64,000 nucleotides of DNA from Algoriphagus sp. (GTDB lineage: Bacteria > Bacteroidota > Bacteroidia > Cytophagales > Cyclobacteriaceae), in contig JAGXQZ010000065.1 of the NCBI GenBank assembly GCA_018336015.1, positions 27,789 through 91,788 on the forward strand, written 5' to 3'. Position numbers and translations under genes: made by a program. This document shows, piece after piece, positions 9,241 to 18,600 of the stretch (position 1 is the first letter of the stretch; every line of letters starts with the position of its first letter). The notes under the pieces are model-generated. The model did no database searches and was not told where the DNA came from. It saw only the letters and a program-made list of their open reading frames with translations.

Positions 9241-10002
9241 TTAGAATGATTTGGCGATGTCCAAGAAATCTCTGGACTTCAGCGACGCTCCACCGATCAA
9301 TCCTCCATCCACATCGGGTTTGGAGAAAAGCTCTTTGGCGTTACCTGGATTTGCACTGCCGCCGTAAAGGATTGAGGTCGCTTCCGCGATTTCTTTTCCA
9401 TACTTGGAGGCAATGTGGCGACGAAGCGCCAGGTGCATTTCCTGCGCCTGATCTGCAGTGGCTGTCTTGCCCGTACCGATAGCCCAGATAGGTTCGTAAG
9501 CAATGACCACCTTGGAGAAATCTTCAGGTGAAAGGTCAAACAAGCTTGCTGTCAACTGAAATTTCACATTGGATTCATGGGTTCCTGCAGTACGGATTTC
9601 CAGCGATTCTCCGCAGCAGAAGATTGGTATCAAGCCATGGGCAATAGCTTGCTTTACTTTAGCTGCAAGCAGTTCATTACTTTCTTTGAAATATTCTCTA
9701 CGCTCTGAATGACCAAGGATCACATAGTTTACTCCAAAAGAAGCGAGGATTTTTGCAGATACTTCACCTGTGAAGGCTCCAGCTTCTTTGTCTGAGCAGT
9801 TTTGAGCGCCTAGACATACACCGGGAGTATCTCCGATCAGCTTTTTGACAGGATGAATATGGGGAAAAGGAGGATTGAGCACCAAAATGACATCTTTGAT
9901 GGCCTCATCTTTATACATATTGACGATCTCAGAAGTGAGTTTTTGACCTTCATCAAAGGTCAGGTTCATCTTCCAGTTTCCGGCTACGATTTTCTTTCTC
10001 AT
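9241..10002 (-). CDS. tpiA: Triosephosphate isomerase
   Basis: Glycolytic enzyme interconverting glyceraldehyde-3-phosphate and dihydroxyacetone phosphate. The 253-aa TIM barrel shows the substrate-binding Asn/Lys in AGNWKMN (residues 7-13), the catalytic His in VILGHSERR (about 97), the catalytic Glu in AYEPIWAIGTGKTA (about 170, with loop 6), and the phosphate-binding 'LYGGSANPGN'. Length and all active-site residues are normal. It is divergent from recX and has a TAATTTTG -7 candidate 57 bp upstream. Confidence 0.97.
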   Translation of the reverse strand: MRKKIVAGNWKMNLTFDEGQKLTSEIVNMYKDEAIKDVILVLNPPFPHIHPVKKLIGDTPGVCLGAQNCSDKEAGAFTGEVSAKILASFGVNYVILGHSERREYFKESNELLAAKVKQAIAHGLIPIFCCGESLEIRTAGTHESNVKFQLTASLFDLSPEDFSKVVIAYEPIWAIGTGKTATADQAQEMHLALRRHIASKYGKEIAEATSILYGGSANPGNAKELFSKPDVDGGLIGGASLKSRDFLDIAKSF

Positions 10003-10058
10003 GAGAGGGGTTGAAATTTTTTAGGTTTGAAAAAACTTGAGCAGAAGGTATTTTGGCT

Positions 10059-10066
10059 CAAAATTA
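10059..10066 (-). promoter_or_regulatory. candidate -7 element (TAATTTTG) of tpiA
   Basis: Minus-strand TAnnTTTG match in the 70-bp divergent region between tpiA and recX, 57 bp upstream of the tpiA ATG. No clear -33 element. Confidence 0.35.
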
Positions 10067-10072
10067 CCAAAA

Positions 10073-10582
10073 ATGTCCACTTGGGGAAAAAATAACCCGG
10101 ATCAGTCACCAAAAAAGAATTGGACTCAGGAAGAAGCCAAGGGAAAACTGGAAACCTACTGTGCCTATCAGGAGCGATGTGCTTGGGAAGTGAGGCGGAA
10201 GCTTTACGAAAAAGGAATCCAGGGTAAACCCGCAGATGACCTCATTGAAGAAATGTTCCGAGATGGATTTTTGAATGAGGAGCGATTCGCAAAGTCTTTT
10301 GCAAGGGGTAAGTTTAGACTGAAAAAGTGGGGAAGAGCCAGAATCATCCGGGAATTAAAACTTCGTGAATTCAGCCCAAGCCATATTAAAACCGGACTTT
10401 CAGAAATTGACCCCGAGGAATACTACGATACGCTGTTGACCCAGGCGGAAAAGAAATGGGAAAAAACCAAGGAAAAGGATCCCTATAAAAAACGCTATTT
10501 GGTACTTCAGTATTTGGTCAGTAAGGGATTTGAGCAAGATCTTATCAAAGAAGCCTTGGAAAGCATTCAGTCCCAAGAATAG
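10073..10582 (+). CDS. recX: Regulatory protein RecX family
   Basis: RecX binds RecA filaments and limits recombination. The 169-aa product is made of three-helix RecX repeats: 'KGKLETYCAYQERCAWEVRRKLYEKG' region (residues 20-45, written here only as a block), 'ADDLIEEMFRDGFLNEERFA' (about 52-71) and 'YLVLQYLVSKGFEQDLIKEAL' near the C-terminus. I place the start at the ATG at 10073; an upstream in-frame TTG at 10037 would begin almost at the divergent tpiA gene. The stop is 53 bp from the convergent TPM gene. Family call is good; strength of RecA inhibition is unknown. Confidence 0.85.
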   Translation: MSTWGKNNPDQSPKKNWTQEEAKGKLETYCAYQERCAWEVRRKLYEKGIQGKPADDLIEEMFRDGFLNEERFAKSFARGKFRLKKWGRARIIRELKLREFSPSHIKTGLSEIDPEEYYDTLLTQAEKKWEKTKEKDPYKKRYLVLQYLVSKGFEQDLIKEALESIQSQE

Positions 10583-10635
10583 CCAACCTAGGGTTTGCCA
10601 ATCTTAGGACTGAATAGTTTTAACCTGTAATAGAT

Positions 10636-11439
10636 TTACCAGCTACCCCCTGCGCCACCTCCGCCAAAGGAGCCTCCTCCGAAGCCGCCAAAGCCTCCAC
10701 CACCGCCAAAGGAGCCTCTTCCCGAAGAGAAGTCTCCAAATTTACCTCCACCGGAGCCTTTGAGCATATTGGCTAGCATGATGGTGGTCCAGATATCTAT
10801 TCCTCCGCCTCGACCGCCCATGTGATTGTCGTTGTCTTTCCTGTTTTTGATCAGGGGCAAAATCACAAAAAGGAATATGAAGAGCAACAGCAAGAAAATC
10901 GCTCCACCGGAGTTGCCGTCAGAGGTGACTTCCTCGGCTTTGTATTCACCCGAAGCCAACTTGATAATCATATCTGTAGCTTGGTCCAATCCCTGGTAGT
11001 ACGCCTCCATCTTGAAATTGGGAAGGATCAGATTGGTGACAATCCGTTTTGCCAAGGCATCAGGGACTGCTCCTTCAAGCCCACGACCGGTAGCAATGAA
11101 GACTTTTCGGTCTTCCATGGCCGCCAAAATCAGGATTCCGTTGTCTTTGGATGTGCCAATTCCCCACTTTTCTCCTAACTGAAAGGAATAATCAGCAATG
11201 TCATATTGGCCCACCGATCTCATAATCACAATGGCGATCTGGGTAGAAGTACTGTCATTGTAAGCAACCAGCTTTTGCTCTAGCTGTGCAGCCTCTTCAG
11301 GACTGAGGGTGCCTGTGAAATCATTGACCAATCGAGGAGGATTGGGAATTGGAGGGAAATCCTGTGCTATTACTTGAAAGAAGCTCAAGAAAAACAGGGT
11401 TGCGAGAAGAAAAGGATTTTTAGCCAAATGATACGTCAT
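10636..11439 (-). CDS. TPM-domain membrane protein (YgcG family) with Gly-rich tail
   Basis: The 267-aa protein has a signal peptide (ending 'QVIAQ'), a TPM domain (about residues 30-165, with 'VNDFTGTLSPEEA', 'TQIAIVIMRSVG' and 'DNGILILAAMEDRKVFIATGRGLEG'), one membrane helix ('GGAIFLLLLFIFLFVILPLI') and a C-terminal tail rich in GGG, SFGGGG and FGG repeats. TPM proteins are thought to act in envelope or membrane-protein upkeep; some have phosphatase activity. The ATG at 11439 is chosen because the signal peptide then starts the protein; it overlaps the preceding TPM gene by 20 bp. Third gene of the lemA operon. Confidence 0.88.
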   Translation of the reverse strand: MTYHLAKNPFLLATLFFLSFFQVIAQDFPPIPNPPRLVNDFTGTLSPEEAAQLEQKLVAYNDSTSTQIAIVIMRSVGQYDIADYSFQLGEKWGIGTSKDNGILILAAMEDRKVFIATGRGLEGAVPDALAKRIVTNLILPNFKMEAYYQGLDQATDMIIKLASGEYKAEEVTSDGNSGGAIFLLLLFIFLFVILPLIKNRKDNDNHMGGRGGGIDIWTTIMLANMLKGSGGGKFGDFSSGRGSFGGGGGFGGFGGGSFGGGGAGGSW

Positions 11440-11854
11440 CCGAGAGTTCGTTTTTGTCGCCTTGCGCATCATAGGGGAAGTGTGCCCCCAACTGATCTCC
11501 GGCGTGATGGATGCCTTCAATAAGGCCTTCTGTAAATTTTCCCTGACGAAAAAGATCTGCCATCAGATCCTTGGTCTTTACCCAAAAATCAGCTGGTACG
11601 ACAGCATTGATTCCGGCATCACCCAAGATAGCAAACTTGTGGTCTGCCACAGCTAGATAGATAAGCACGCCATTGCGGTCTTTGGTTTGGTACATCTTGA
11701 GCGTCTCAAACACCTCTACCGCCCGGTCGAGTACTTCTCCCTTGCAGTGATTTTCGATATGCACTTGGATTTCCCCGGAAGTAAGCGTCTCAGCCTTTTG
11801 AATGGCTGAGACGATTTGTGCTTTCTGCTCGGGAGAAAATAACTTTTCTGCCAT
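11420..11854 (-). CDS. Short TPM-domain protein
   Basis: A 144-aa protein that is almost only a TPM domain: 'EKAETLTSGEIQVHIE'-like start, 'DRNGVLIYLAVADHKFAILGDAGIN' block, and a helical end. No signal peptide or membrane segment is visible, so it is predicted cytoplasmic or peripheral, unlike its downstream paralog. It sits 8 bp after lemA and overlaps the next TPM gene. The trio lemA - short TPM - long TPM is a recurring Bacteroidota arrangement (from memory). Confidence 0.87.
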   Translation of the reverse strand: MAEKLFSPEQKAQIVSAIQKAETLTSGEIQVHIENHCKGEVLDRAVEVFETLKMYQTKDRNGVLIYLAVADHKFAILGDAGINAVVPADFWVKTKDLMADLFRQGKFTEGLIEGIHHAGDQLGAHFPYDAQGDKNELSDDVSFG

Positions 11855-11862
11855 GGGTCGTA

Positions 11863-12453
11863 TTAGAATTGGACAGTTGGAGCTGCTTCAGCGCCTGCTG
11901 CAGCTTCGAAATACCCCTTAGTCTCGAAGTTGTACCAACCAGCAAAGATGTTGTTAGGGAATGTTCTCAGATTGGAGTTATACGCCTGAACTGACTCATT
12001 GAAGTTTCTTCTGGCCACAGAAATTCTATTTTCCGTTCCTTCCAGCTGAGCCTGAAGTTCCAGGAAATTTTGGTTGGCTTTCAGATCAGGGTATTTTTCA
12101 ATAGTGACAAGCAATCTGCTCAAAGCACCAGAAAGCTGATCCTGAGCCTGTTGAAACTGAGCAAGTTTTTCAGGAGTCAAGTTGCTGGCGTCGATTTGCA
12201 CAGAGGTTGCTTTGGATCTGGCTTCAACCACACCTGTGAGGGTTTCCTGCTCAAATTCGGCATAACCTTTTACCGTATTTACCAGGTTAGGAATCAAGTC
12301 AGCCCGTCGCTGGTATTGAGTCTGTACTTCAGCCCACTGACCATTGATGGTTTCTTCTGTTTGCACAAATTGATTGTAAGTCCCAACAGCTTTGGTATAG
12401 ATGAAAATACCTACTACTGCAATGATGAGGATGGGAATCAAGAGTTTTTTCAT
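11863..12453 (-). CDS. lemA: LemA family protein
   Basis: The 196-aa product has an N-terminal membrane helix (about residues 3-22) and then the LemA coiled helical domain: 'VQTEETINGQWAEVQTQYQRRADLIPNLV' region, 'VVEARSKATS', and 'ENRISVARRNFNESVQAYN' with the family's RxxYN-type end. LemA proteins are small membrane-anchored helical bundles with unclear function, often found with TPM-domain proteins as here. First gene of the operon; a TAACTTTG -7 candidate lies 68 bp upstream. Confidence 0.92.
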   Translation of the reverse strand: MKKLLIPILIIAVVGIFIYTKAVGTYNQFVQTEETINGQWAEVQTQYQRRADLIPNLVNTVKGYAEFEQETLTGVVEARSKATSVQIDASNLTPEKLAQFQQAQDQLSGALSRLLVTIEKYPDLKANQNFLELQAQLEGTENRISVARRNFNESVQAYNSNLRTFPNNIFAGWYNFETKGYFEAAAGAEAAPTVQF

Positions 12454-12520
12454 AGTTGGATGTTTGTTTTAAAAACGAGAACATACACGGAAGATCTCGC
12501 CTGAGTGTTGTCTCCAAGGC

Positions 12521-12528
12521 CAAAGTTA
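12521..12528 (-). promoter_or_regulatory. candidate -7 element (TAACTTTG) of the lemA operon
   Basis: Minus-strand TAnnTTTG match in the 103-bp gap before lemA, 68 bp from the ATG. The -33 position holds no exact TTG. Confidence 0.35.
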
Positions 12529-12556
12529 TCCAAATTATCTTTCGTAAATCGAAAGA

Positions 12557-13807
12557 TTAAATCTGCTTTTTGAGAAAGATGCTCACCTTGTAGTCACTGT
12601 AATTTTCCAGATCATTATTGATATACCGGCGCATTTCGAGTTGAATTTCTTTTCCCTCTTCAGATCTGAATAATTTAAAAAGCTCGGTCATTTCCCATAG
12701 AAACATGGGAATTTTATTGATGGAAAGGATCTCGTCAAAAGGTAAAATGCCTGATTTATAGGCAGGGGATCCTGCCCTCACTTCTCCAATGTAGTAGCGG
12801 TTTTCATCATTCGGTACTTTTTTGACCACCATCCCGCTCATGTCAAATTCGAAGGGATTGTAAAAAGTAGATCCTTTTCTGATGTAAAAAGTATTGGAAG
12901 GATAATCCAATATCATCCGGGTGCGACCTAAAACTTCCGAACCCAAGCTACCTTTCCTGCCCGTAGCTTTAATTACTGAACTGTAAGAATTTTCCTCCGG
13001 ATAAGAAGTAAGAACCTCCCTCATAGTAAGTCCTTTGATCTTTAGCGCATTAACTCTCCCAATAAAGCCGTACAGGACTCCTCCTAAAGACTGACCTAGC
13101 TCAGATTCTATAAAGTTAAGCGGCATGGTAATCTCATCCGAAGTCTCCCGATTGAGAAGTAGCCCGTGATTGGCTCCGGTATCTATCAATAGTTTGGCGT
13201 CCAGCTTGGGACCAGTCATCTGCTTTATCTTGGCATCGATATAGGCTTTACCGTCTTCTACCGTCATGTTCATTTTCCGATAAAACGGCGGCCTCCATTT
13301 GAGAGATCCAGGTTTATAAAATTCGATCATGCCCTCATCGTAATTGACTTTGATGGGATTGTATTTGAAAAACTCATAGCCAATAATTCCATACACAGGC
13401 ACTCCAATCACCGATTCGAGCTCGAAGAAATCCTCCTCTAAGGCTAGCAAACTCTGCATTTCACCTTTGACCCCACCCAGATCTATGGTATTGACGGGAG
13501 ATACCTGCCCCCAAATGCTGGTAGCACCATCTGCCCCGACGATGTTGATTCTTCTGGTGTAATTCAAGCCTAAAGCGTCACCCAATTTTTTACTGAATAG
13601 GATATTGGATTTGACTCCGGTGTCTATCAAAAAATTAAGTTTATTATTTCCGTTGATGGATACGGGAAGGATGATGAGACTATTGGATGAGTAAAAAGGA
13701 ATCTTGACTTTCCTATGATCCCCCTCTATAAAAAACCCGGGTACTTGGGCTTTTGCCATAAAAGCCAACACAAAAAACCAAAAAGTCAGGGTCCTCCTAA
13801 GGATCAT
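12557..13807 (-). CDS. Retropepsin-like aspartyl protease with two DTG motifs and a PDZ domain
   Basis: The 416-aa protein has a signal peptide (ending 'MAKA'), then two aspartyl-protease-like halves, each with a DTG motif: FLIDTGVKS (Asp about residue 62) and LLIDTGANH (Asp about 209). A PDZ domain follows (about 310-395), with 'RYYIGEVRAGSPAYKSGILPFDEIL' as its core (seen as blocks). Clan AA proteases with PDZ are common in Bacteroidota and are probably periplasmic. Both DTG motifs look intact, so one chain could form a pepsin-like bilobal active site. It is monocistronic and divergent from fur. Confidence 0.82.
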   Translation of the reverse strand: MILRRTLTFWFFVLAFMAKAQVPGFFIEGDHRKVKIPFYSSNSLIILPVSINGNNKLNFLIDTGVKSNILFSKKLGDALGLNYTRRINIVGADGATSIWGQVSPVNTIDLGGVKGEMQSLLALEEDFFELESVIGVPVYGIIGYEFFKYNPIKVNYDEGMIEFYKPGSLKWRPPFYRKMNMTVEDGKAYIDAKIKQMTGPKLDAKLLIDTGANHGLLLNRETSDEITMPLNFIESELGQSLGGVLYGFIGRVNALKIKGLTMREVLTSYPEENSYSSVIKATGRKGSLGSEVLGRTRMILDYPSNTFYIRKGSTFYNPFEFDMSGMVVKKVPNDENRYYIGEVRAGSPAYKSGILPFDEILSINKIPMFLWEMTELFKLFRSEEGKEIQLEMRRYINNDLENYSDYKVSIFLKKQI

Positions 13808-14004
13808 TGGGCGGGGTGTTTTCTCTTTTTAAGTTAAGCAGTTTTGTTGAGCTACTTAGCCTTAAACACCAAAGACCCTTAAAATTGTTGCAGACAATTT
13901 GCTTTCTCTTTAATTAGATTGATATCAAATTAAGCAAGGTGAAGGATACCGGGTTGTCAAAAAATCCAGAATAAATCATCTTTATTTTTCAATCCATTAA
14001 AAAA

Positions 14005-14484
14005 ATGGCGGATACGGCCCTGATAGAAAAAGCAAAAAAAATCTTTGAGAACTTCCTGATCAAGCAAGGAAACCGCAAAACCCCGGAGCGTTTTTCGGTC
14101 ATTGATGAGCTTTATCTCCTGCCAGAAGATGAGCATATCGACGTAGAAGGCCTTTTTCTCAAAATGAGAAACAAAGGCTACACCATCAGCAGGGCTACGA
14201 TTTACAATACCTTGGATCTCTTGGTAGAAAGTGGCTTGGCGGTCAAGCACCAGTTCAAAGATAAGGTCGCACTCTACGAGCAGGCACTTACTTACAAGCA
14301 TCATGACCACCATGTATGCAATCAGTGCCGAAAAATTCGGGAATTTTCCGATCCGAAGATCAATGAGATCAAAGAAGCCATGGGCAGGGAATTTCAATCA
14401 GGCATTACAAGCCACTCTTTGGTACTCTATGGAGATTGTAAAATCGAAAACTGCGAAAATCTCAACGCTGTCCCTGCTTTTTGA
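14005..14484 (+). CDS. Fur-family transcriptional regulator
   Basis: Metal-dependent repressor of about normal size (159 aa). The winged-helix part spans about residues 10-90 ('GNRKTPERFSVIDEL' and 'GYTISRATIYNTLDLLVESG'). The dimerisation and metal part has HHDHHVCNQC (about 97-106) and a second Cys pair in 'GDCKIENC' near the C-terminus, the two CxxC-type pairs of a structural zinc site. Whether it senses iron, peroxide or zinc cannot be read from the sequence. It is divergent from the aspartyl protease; a TTGATATCAA palindrome at 13919-13928 is in the shared upstream region. Confidence 0.88.
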   Translation: MADTALIEKAKKIFENFLIKQGNRKTPERFSVIDELYLLPEDEHIDVEGLFLKMRNKGYTISRATIYNTLDLLVESGLAVKHQFKDKVALYEQALTYKHHDHHVCNQCRKIREFSDPKINEIKEAMGREFQSGITSHSLVLYGDCKIENCENLNAVPAF

Positions 14485-14911
14485 AAATCTTCCTATAGAT
14501 GGGCTTTCGGTACCAAAACTGTAGCCACAGCACCGGATAAAGCAGTGGCGTCATCCAAGCAAAAGGCCCTTCAAAATCTATTTCATCTCGGATTACCGCG
14601 CCTTTTCCTCTGGAAATGATCCGGTGTTTGTGCTTCCATTTTCCCAGAAAAAAAGGAAGACACGTGCCTTCATCAACGAAGAAAAACTCTTTTTCTGATG
14701 TCTGATCCGCAGTGATGAGACTCACCCATTTTTGTTTGAAAAGAATAAAATTCAGTTCCAAAACGACTTCATCTCCGGTATTGCAACCATCAAATCGGAT
14801 CACATTGACCGGTGGAAACGGTGGTGCGAGTTTTTTAAACAAGGTCTCGGTAAAACCTGCTTTCACCTCCAAATAGCCCTGTTCGACAGGAGTTTCAATC
14901 GTGATATTCAT
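14462..14911 (-). CDS. SRPBCC (START-like) ligand-binding protein
   Basis: 149-aa protein beginning 'MNITIETPVEQGYLEVKAGF' with 'PPVNVIRFDGCNTGDEVVLEL', 'HKHRIISRGKGAVIRDEIDFEG' and a hydrophobic C-terminal helix ('LLYPVLWLQFWYRKPIYRK') in the order found in the polyketide-cyclase/START superfamily (blocks listed, not aligned). The ATG at 14911 overlaps the upstream cox3-like stop as TGATG, which fixes the start. The tail overlaps the 3' end of fur on the other strand by 23 bp. The ligand is unknown. Confidence 0.68.
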   Translation of the reverse strand: MNITIETPVEQGYLEVKAGFTETLFKKLAPPFPPVNVIRFDGCNTGDEVVLELNFILFKQKWVSLITADQTSEKEFFFVDEGTCLPFFLGKWKHKHRIISRGKGAVIRDEIDFEGPFAWMTPLLYPVLWLQFWYRKPIYRKIFKKQGQR

Positions 14912-15525
14912 CAAAAGCTGAGGACAAAGAGAAGAAATAAAATCAACCAAATCGCATCCATGAAGTGCCAATACACGGTGAAAAGACGAATTCTCATCTT
15001 TTCATAAGGATTAGTAACCAATATCAATTTTCGGATTCCATCTTCTTGGGTTCTACGCAACTGAACCAACAAGATCAAGGCGAAAACCATAGCTCCCAAG
15101 AGGTGGAAAATGTGAATTCCGGATAATAAATAAAGAAACGAACCACTCGGAATTCCTGTGAAATTGATTCCCATGTCTGTGAGTTCCTTCCAACCTGCAA
15201 ACTGGAGAATGGTAAATGCCACACCCAAAACAAAAGTGTTGCGAAGGGAGGATTCCAGCTTGGGAATGTTTTCCTCCTGATAGTGGAGCCTCATTTTGGT
15301 AGCGGTGTATCCTGAAAGGACCAACATGAATGTAGAAATCAAAAACGCGATGGGCATTCGGTGATTGAGACCTTCGAGCTGATTCAAGCCCGAATAAAGA
15401 AATGCGACAACTAAAAAAAGGAAAATCAATCCACTACTTACCATAGCTAGGTAGAGCAGCGTTTCGTAAGGATGGAAGTTTTCCAGCTTTTGAAACCAGG
15501 TCTGTTGGGTATTCTGACGATTCAT
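14911..15525 (-). CDS. Cytochrome c oxidase subunit III-like protein (heme-copper oxidase)
   Basis: 204-aa polytopic membrane protein with about five helices. 'ENFHPYETLLYLAMVSSGLIF', 'RMPIAFLISTFMLVLSGYTA', 'SGSFLYLLSGIHIFHLLGAMVF' and 'LFTVYWHFMDAIWLILFLLF' match the subunit III fold, including the 'YWHFMDAIW' end typical of COX3 (each block is read on its own). Subunit III stabilises the catalytic subunit of aerobic terminal oxidases. The ATG at 15525 gives the compact form; an upstream in-frame start at 15600 would add 25 residues without family support. No subunit I or II gene is adjacent. Confidence 0.82.
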   Translation of the reverse strand: MNRQNTQQTWFQKLENFHPYETLLYLAMVSSGLIFLFLVVAFLYSGLNQLEGLNHRMPIAFLISTFMLVLSGYTATKMRLHYQEENIPKLESSLRNTFVLGVAFTILQFAGWKELTDMGINFTGIPSGSFLYLLSGIHIFHLLGAMVFALILLVQLRRTQEDGIRKLILVTNPYEKMRIRLFTVYWHFMDAIWLILFLLFVLSF

Positions 15526-15607
15526 CGTCTCCAAAACATTTTGTAAGCTGCTTGGTTCAAAAAATGCCAAATCAAGAAGGCTAGCCCTCAAAAAGCGCAA
15601 AAAAACC

Positions 15608-15615
15608 TAGATTTG
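15608..15615 (+). promoter_or_regulatory. candidate -7 element (TAGATTTG) of mfd
   Basis: TAnnTTTG match 30 bp before the TTG start of mfd, in the 119-bp divergent region with the cox3-like gene. No TTG -33 at the usual distance. Confidence 0.35.
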
Positions 15616-15644
15616 CAGCCTAATTTCCCCAAACCCCAATCCTC

Positions 15645-18600
15645 TTGGACAGGCAGTCTTTTCTTTCCATCTACCAATCTGATCCGATTTTTCAGACGCT
15701 ATCCCATCGGCTGAGTTCGGACAAAAACTTCCAACTTCAGATCAAAGGTCTTTCGGGCAGTTTGGACATGGTGCTGTTTTCCGCATTTTTTGAGCAAAAA
15801 GGTGGATTTCATGTGATCATAGCACAAGACAAAGAAGAAGCAGCCTACCTCAATTCGGATCTCCAAAACCTGCTGGCAAAGGAAGATCACCTGATTTTTC
15901 CGGGCAGCTTCAAGAGACCTTATCAATACGATGAAGTAGACAATGCCAATGTCCTCCTTCGGGCAGAAATGCTCAATCAAATCCTGGAAACAAAAGGGAA
16001 ACCCAGAATCGTCATCACCTACCCGGAAGCACTTTATGAAAAAGTAATCAACAAACGGTCGCTGGTCGAAAACACGTTTTCTGCCAGAGTGGGCGAATCA
16101 GTAGACATGGAATTTGTAGCAGAGGTGCTTGCTTCCTATGATTTTGAGCGGACAGATTTTGTCTACGAACCGGGTCAATTTGCCATTCGTGGGGGGATTT
16201 TGGATGTATTTTCTTTTTCTAATGAGCATCCGTACCGACTGGAGCTTTTTGGAAAAGAGATCGAAAGCATCCGAACCTTTGATCCTGAGACGCAGCTATC
16301 CATTGCCAGCGTGGAAGTTATTTCCCTCATTCCCAATGTACAGACCAAGCTGCTTCAGGAAGTAAGGCAATCCTTTTTGAGCTTTCTTCCTGAAAATGCC
16401 ACCCTTTGGATCAAAGATTATCAGCTGACTCTGGACGTGATGGATGAGTGTTTTCACAAGGCGGAGCAAGCCTTTGCACAAATCGTCGCCCAGACTAAAA
16501 CCGATAAGCTCGTTCTCAAGCCGGAGCATCTTTTTGATCAAGGAAAGGATTTTTCCAATGCCATCAAACCCTTTTCAATTGTGGAGTTTGGCCGGCAGTT
16601 TTACTTGAAAGCCGAAGAGAAATTCGTGTGGGAAAGCCAGCCTCAGCCATCGTTCAATAAGAATTTTGACCTCTTAGTCAATAACCTTGCAGAGAATGAG
16701 AAGCAGGGATTTGTCAATCTGATCACGGCGGAAAACGAGAAGCAAATCGACCGTCTATTGGGAATATTCCGGGAACTTGATCCGACGCTTCAGGTACAAA
16801 GTATGCTCTTGGGGCTGAGAGAAGGATTTGTTGACAGACAGTCCAAACTCGTTTGTTACACCGACCACCAGTTGTTTGAGCGATTTCATCGCTATAAAAC
16901 TCGCGCTAAGGCAAGCAAATCCAAAGCCCTAACCCTCAAAGAACTCAAAGCCCTGCATCCCGGTGACTACATCGTCCATGTGGATTATGGCGTGGGGCGT
17001 TTCGCAGGCTTGGAAAAAGTCGATGTCGGCGGCAAGATGCAAGAAGCTGTGCGACTGATTTTCCGGGATGACGACCTACTGTACGTCAATATCCATTCCC
17101 TGCACAAAATCTCCAAGTATTCGGGACAGGAAGGTCAAGTTCCTTCCATGTCCAAACTTGGCTCACCGGAATGGGAGAATAAAAAATCACGAGTAAAAAA
17201 GCAGGTCAAAGACATCGCCAAAGACCTAATCCAACTGTACGCCAAACGAAGATCTGCACACGGATTTGCATTTTCTAGGGATTCAGTTTTACAGGTGGAA
17301 TTGGAATCTTCATTTATCTATGAAGACACCCCAGATCAGGCTTCTGCAACCGCGGATGTCAAGTCGGATATGGAAAAAACCTATCCTATGGATCGTCTGG
17401 TGTGTGGGGATGTGGGTTTTGGAAAAACAGAAGTAGCCATCCGGGCTGCCTTCAAAGCAGTAAATGATCGCAAGCAGGTTGCCGTGCTTGTGCCAACGAC
17501 CATCCTGGCCATGCAGCATTTTCAGACGTTTAAGGAGCGATTGGAAAACTTCCCCGTCAAGGTGGATTACATCAACCGATTCCGCTCAGCAAAGGATATC
17601 AAATCGATCAAAGAACAGGTCAAATCCGGTGAAATAGACATTTTGGTGGGCACACACAAGATTGTCAACAAAGACATCGAGTTCAAAGATTTGGGACTTT
17701 TGATCATTGATGAGGAGCAAAAGTTTGGGGTGAAAGTCAAAGACCAACTCAAAAATCTCCGAGTCAATGTGGATGTGTTGACACTTACCGCAACGCCAAT
17801 TCCAAGAACTCTACATTTTTCTCTGATGGGCGCAAGAGACCTCTCAGTTATCGCCACTCCTCCACCCAACAGACAGCCGGTCACTACAGAGGTGCAAACT
17901 TTCCAAGAAGCGGTCATCCGGGATGCCGTGGCCTATGAATTGAGACGGGGAGGGCAGGTTTTCTTTGTACATAACCGTGTCGGAGAAATAGACAGCATCG
18001 CCAATCTCATCATGAAACTGGTACCTGATGCCCGAGTGATCGGAGCACATGGCCAGATGGATGGAGAAAAGCTGGAAAAAATCATGGTCGGCTTTATCAA
18101 TCATGAATACGACGTCCTCGTATCGACCAATATCATCGAATCAGGACTGGATATTCCTAATGCCAATACCATCATCATCAATCGTGCGCACATGTTTGGT
18201 CTTTCGGACCTGCACCAAATGAGAGGTCGAGTAGGACGAAGCAATAAAAAGGCCTTTTGTTACCTACTTACCAGTCCGATGTCAGGACTCACGCCTGAAG
18301 CGCGAAAAAGGCTTCAAACCTTGGAGGAATTCTCTGATTTGGGAGATGGGTTCAAAGTGGCAATGAAGGACTTGGACATTCGGGGAGCAGGTAATCTCCT
18401 TGGCGCGGAGCAAAGCGGATTTATCACCGACCTGGGTTTTGAGATGTATCACAAAATCCTGGATGAGGCTGTTCAGGAACTTAAAGAGAATGAATTTGCC
18501 GCTTTGTTTGAAACAGATCTGAAAGAAAAAGTCAAAGTTTTGGTTCAGGACTGTACCATTGAGACAGACTTGGAGCTACTTATTCCCGAGGAATATGTCA

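Noticed and set aside
10037..10072. Upstream TTG extension of recX
   Set aside because: Adds 12 residues without family support and runs into the tpiA promoter region; ATG at 10073 preferred.
13957..14397. 146-aa minus-strand ORF over the fur-type gene
   Set aside because: Antisense to a clear Fur protein, no family features.
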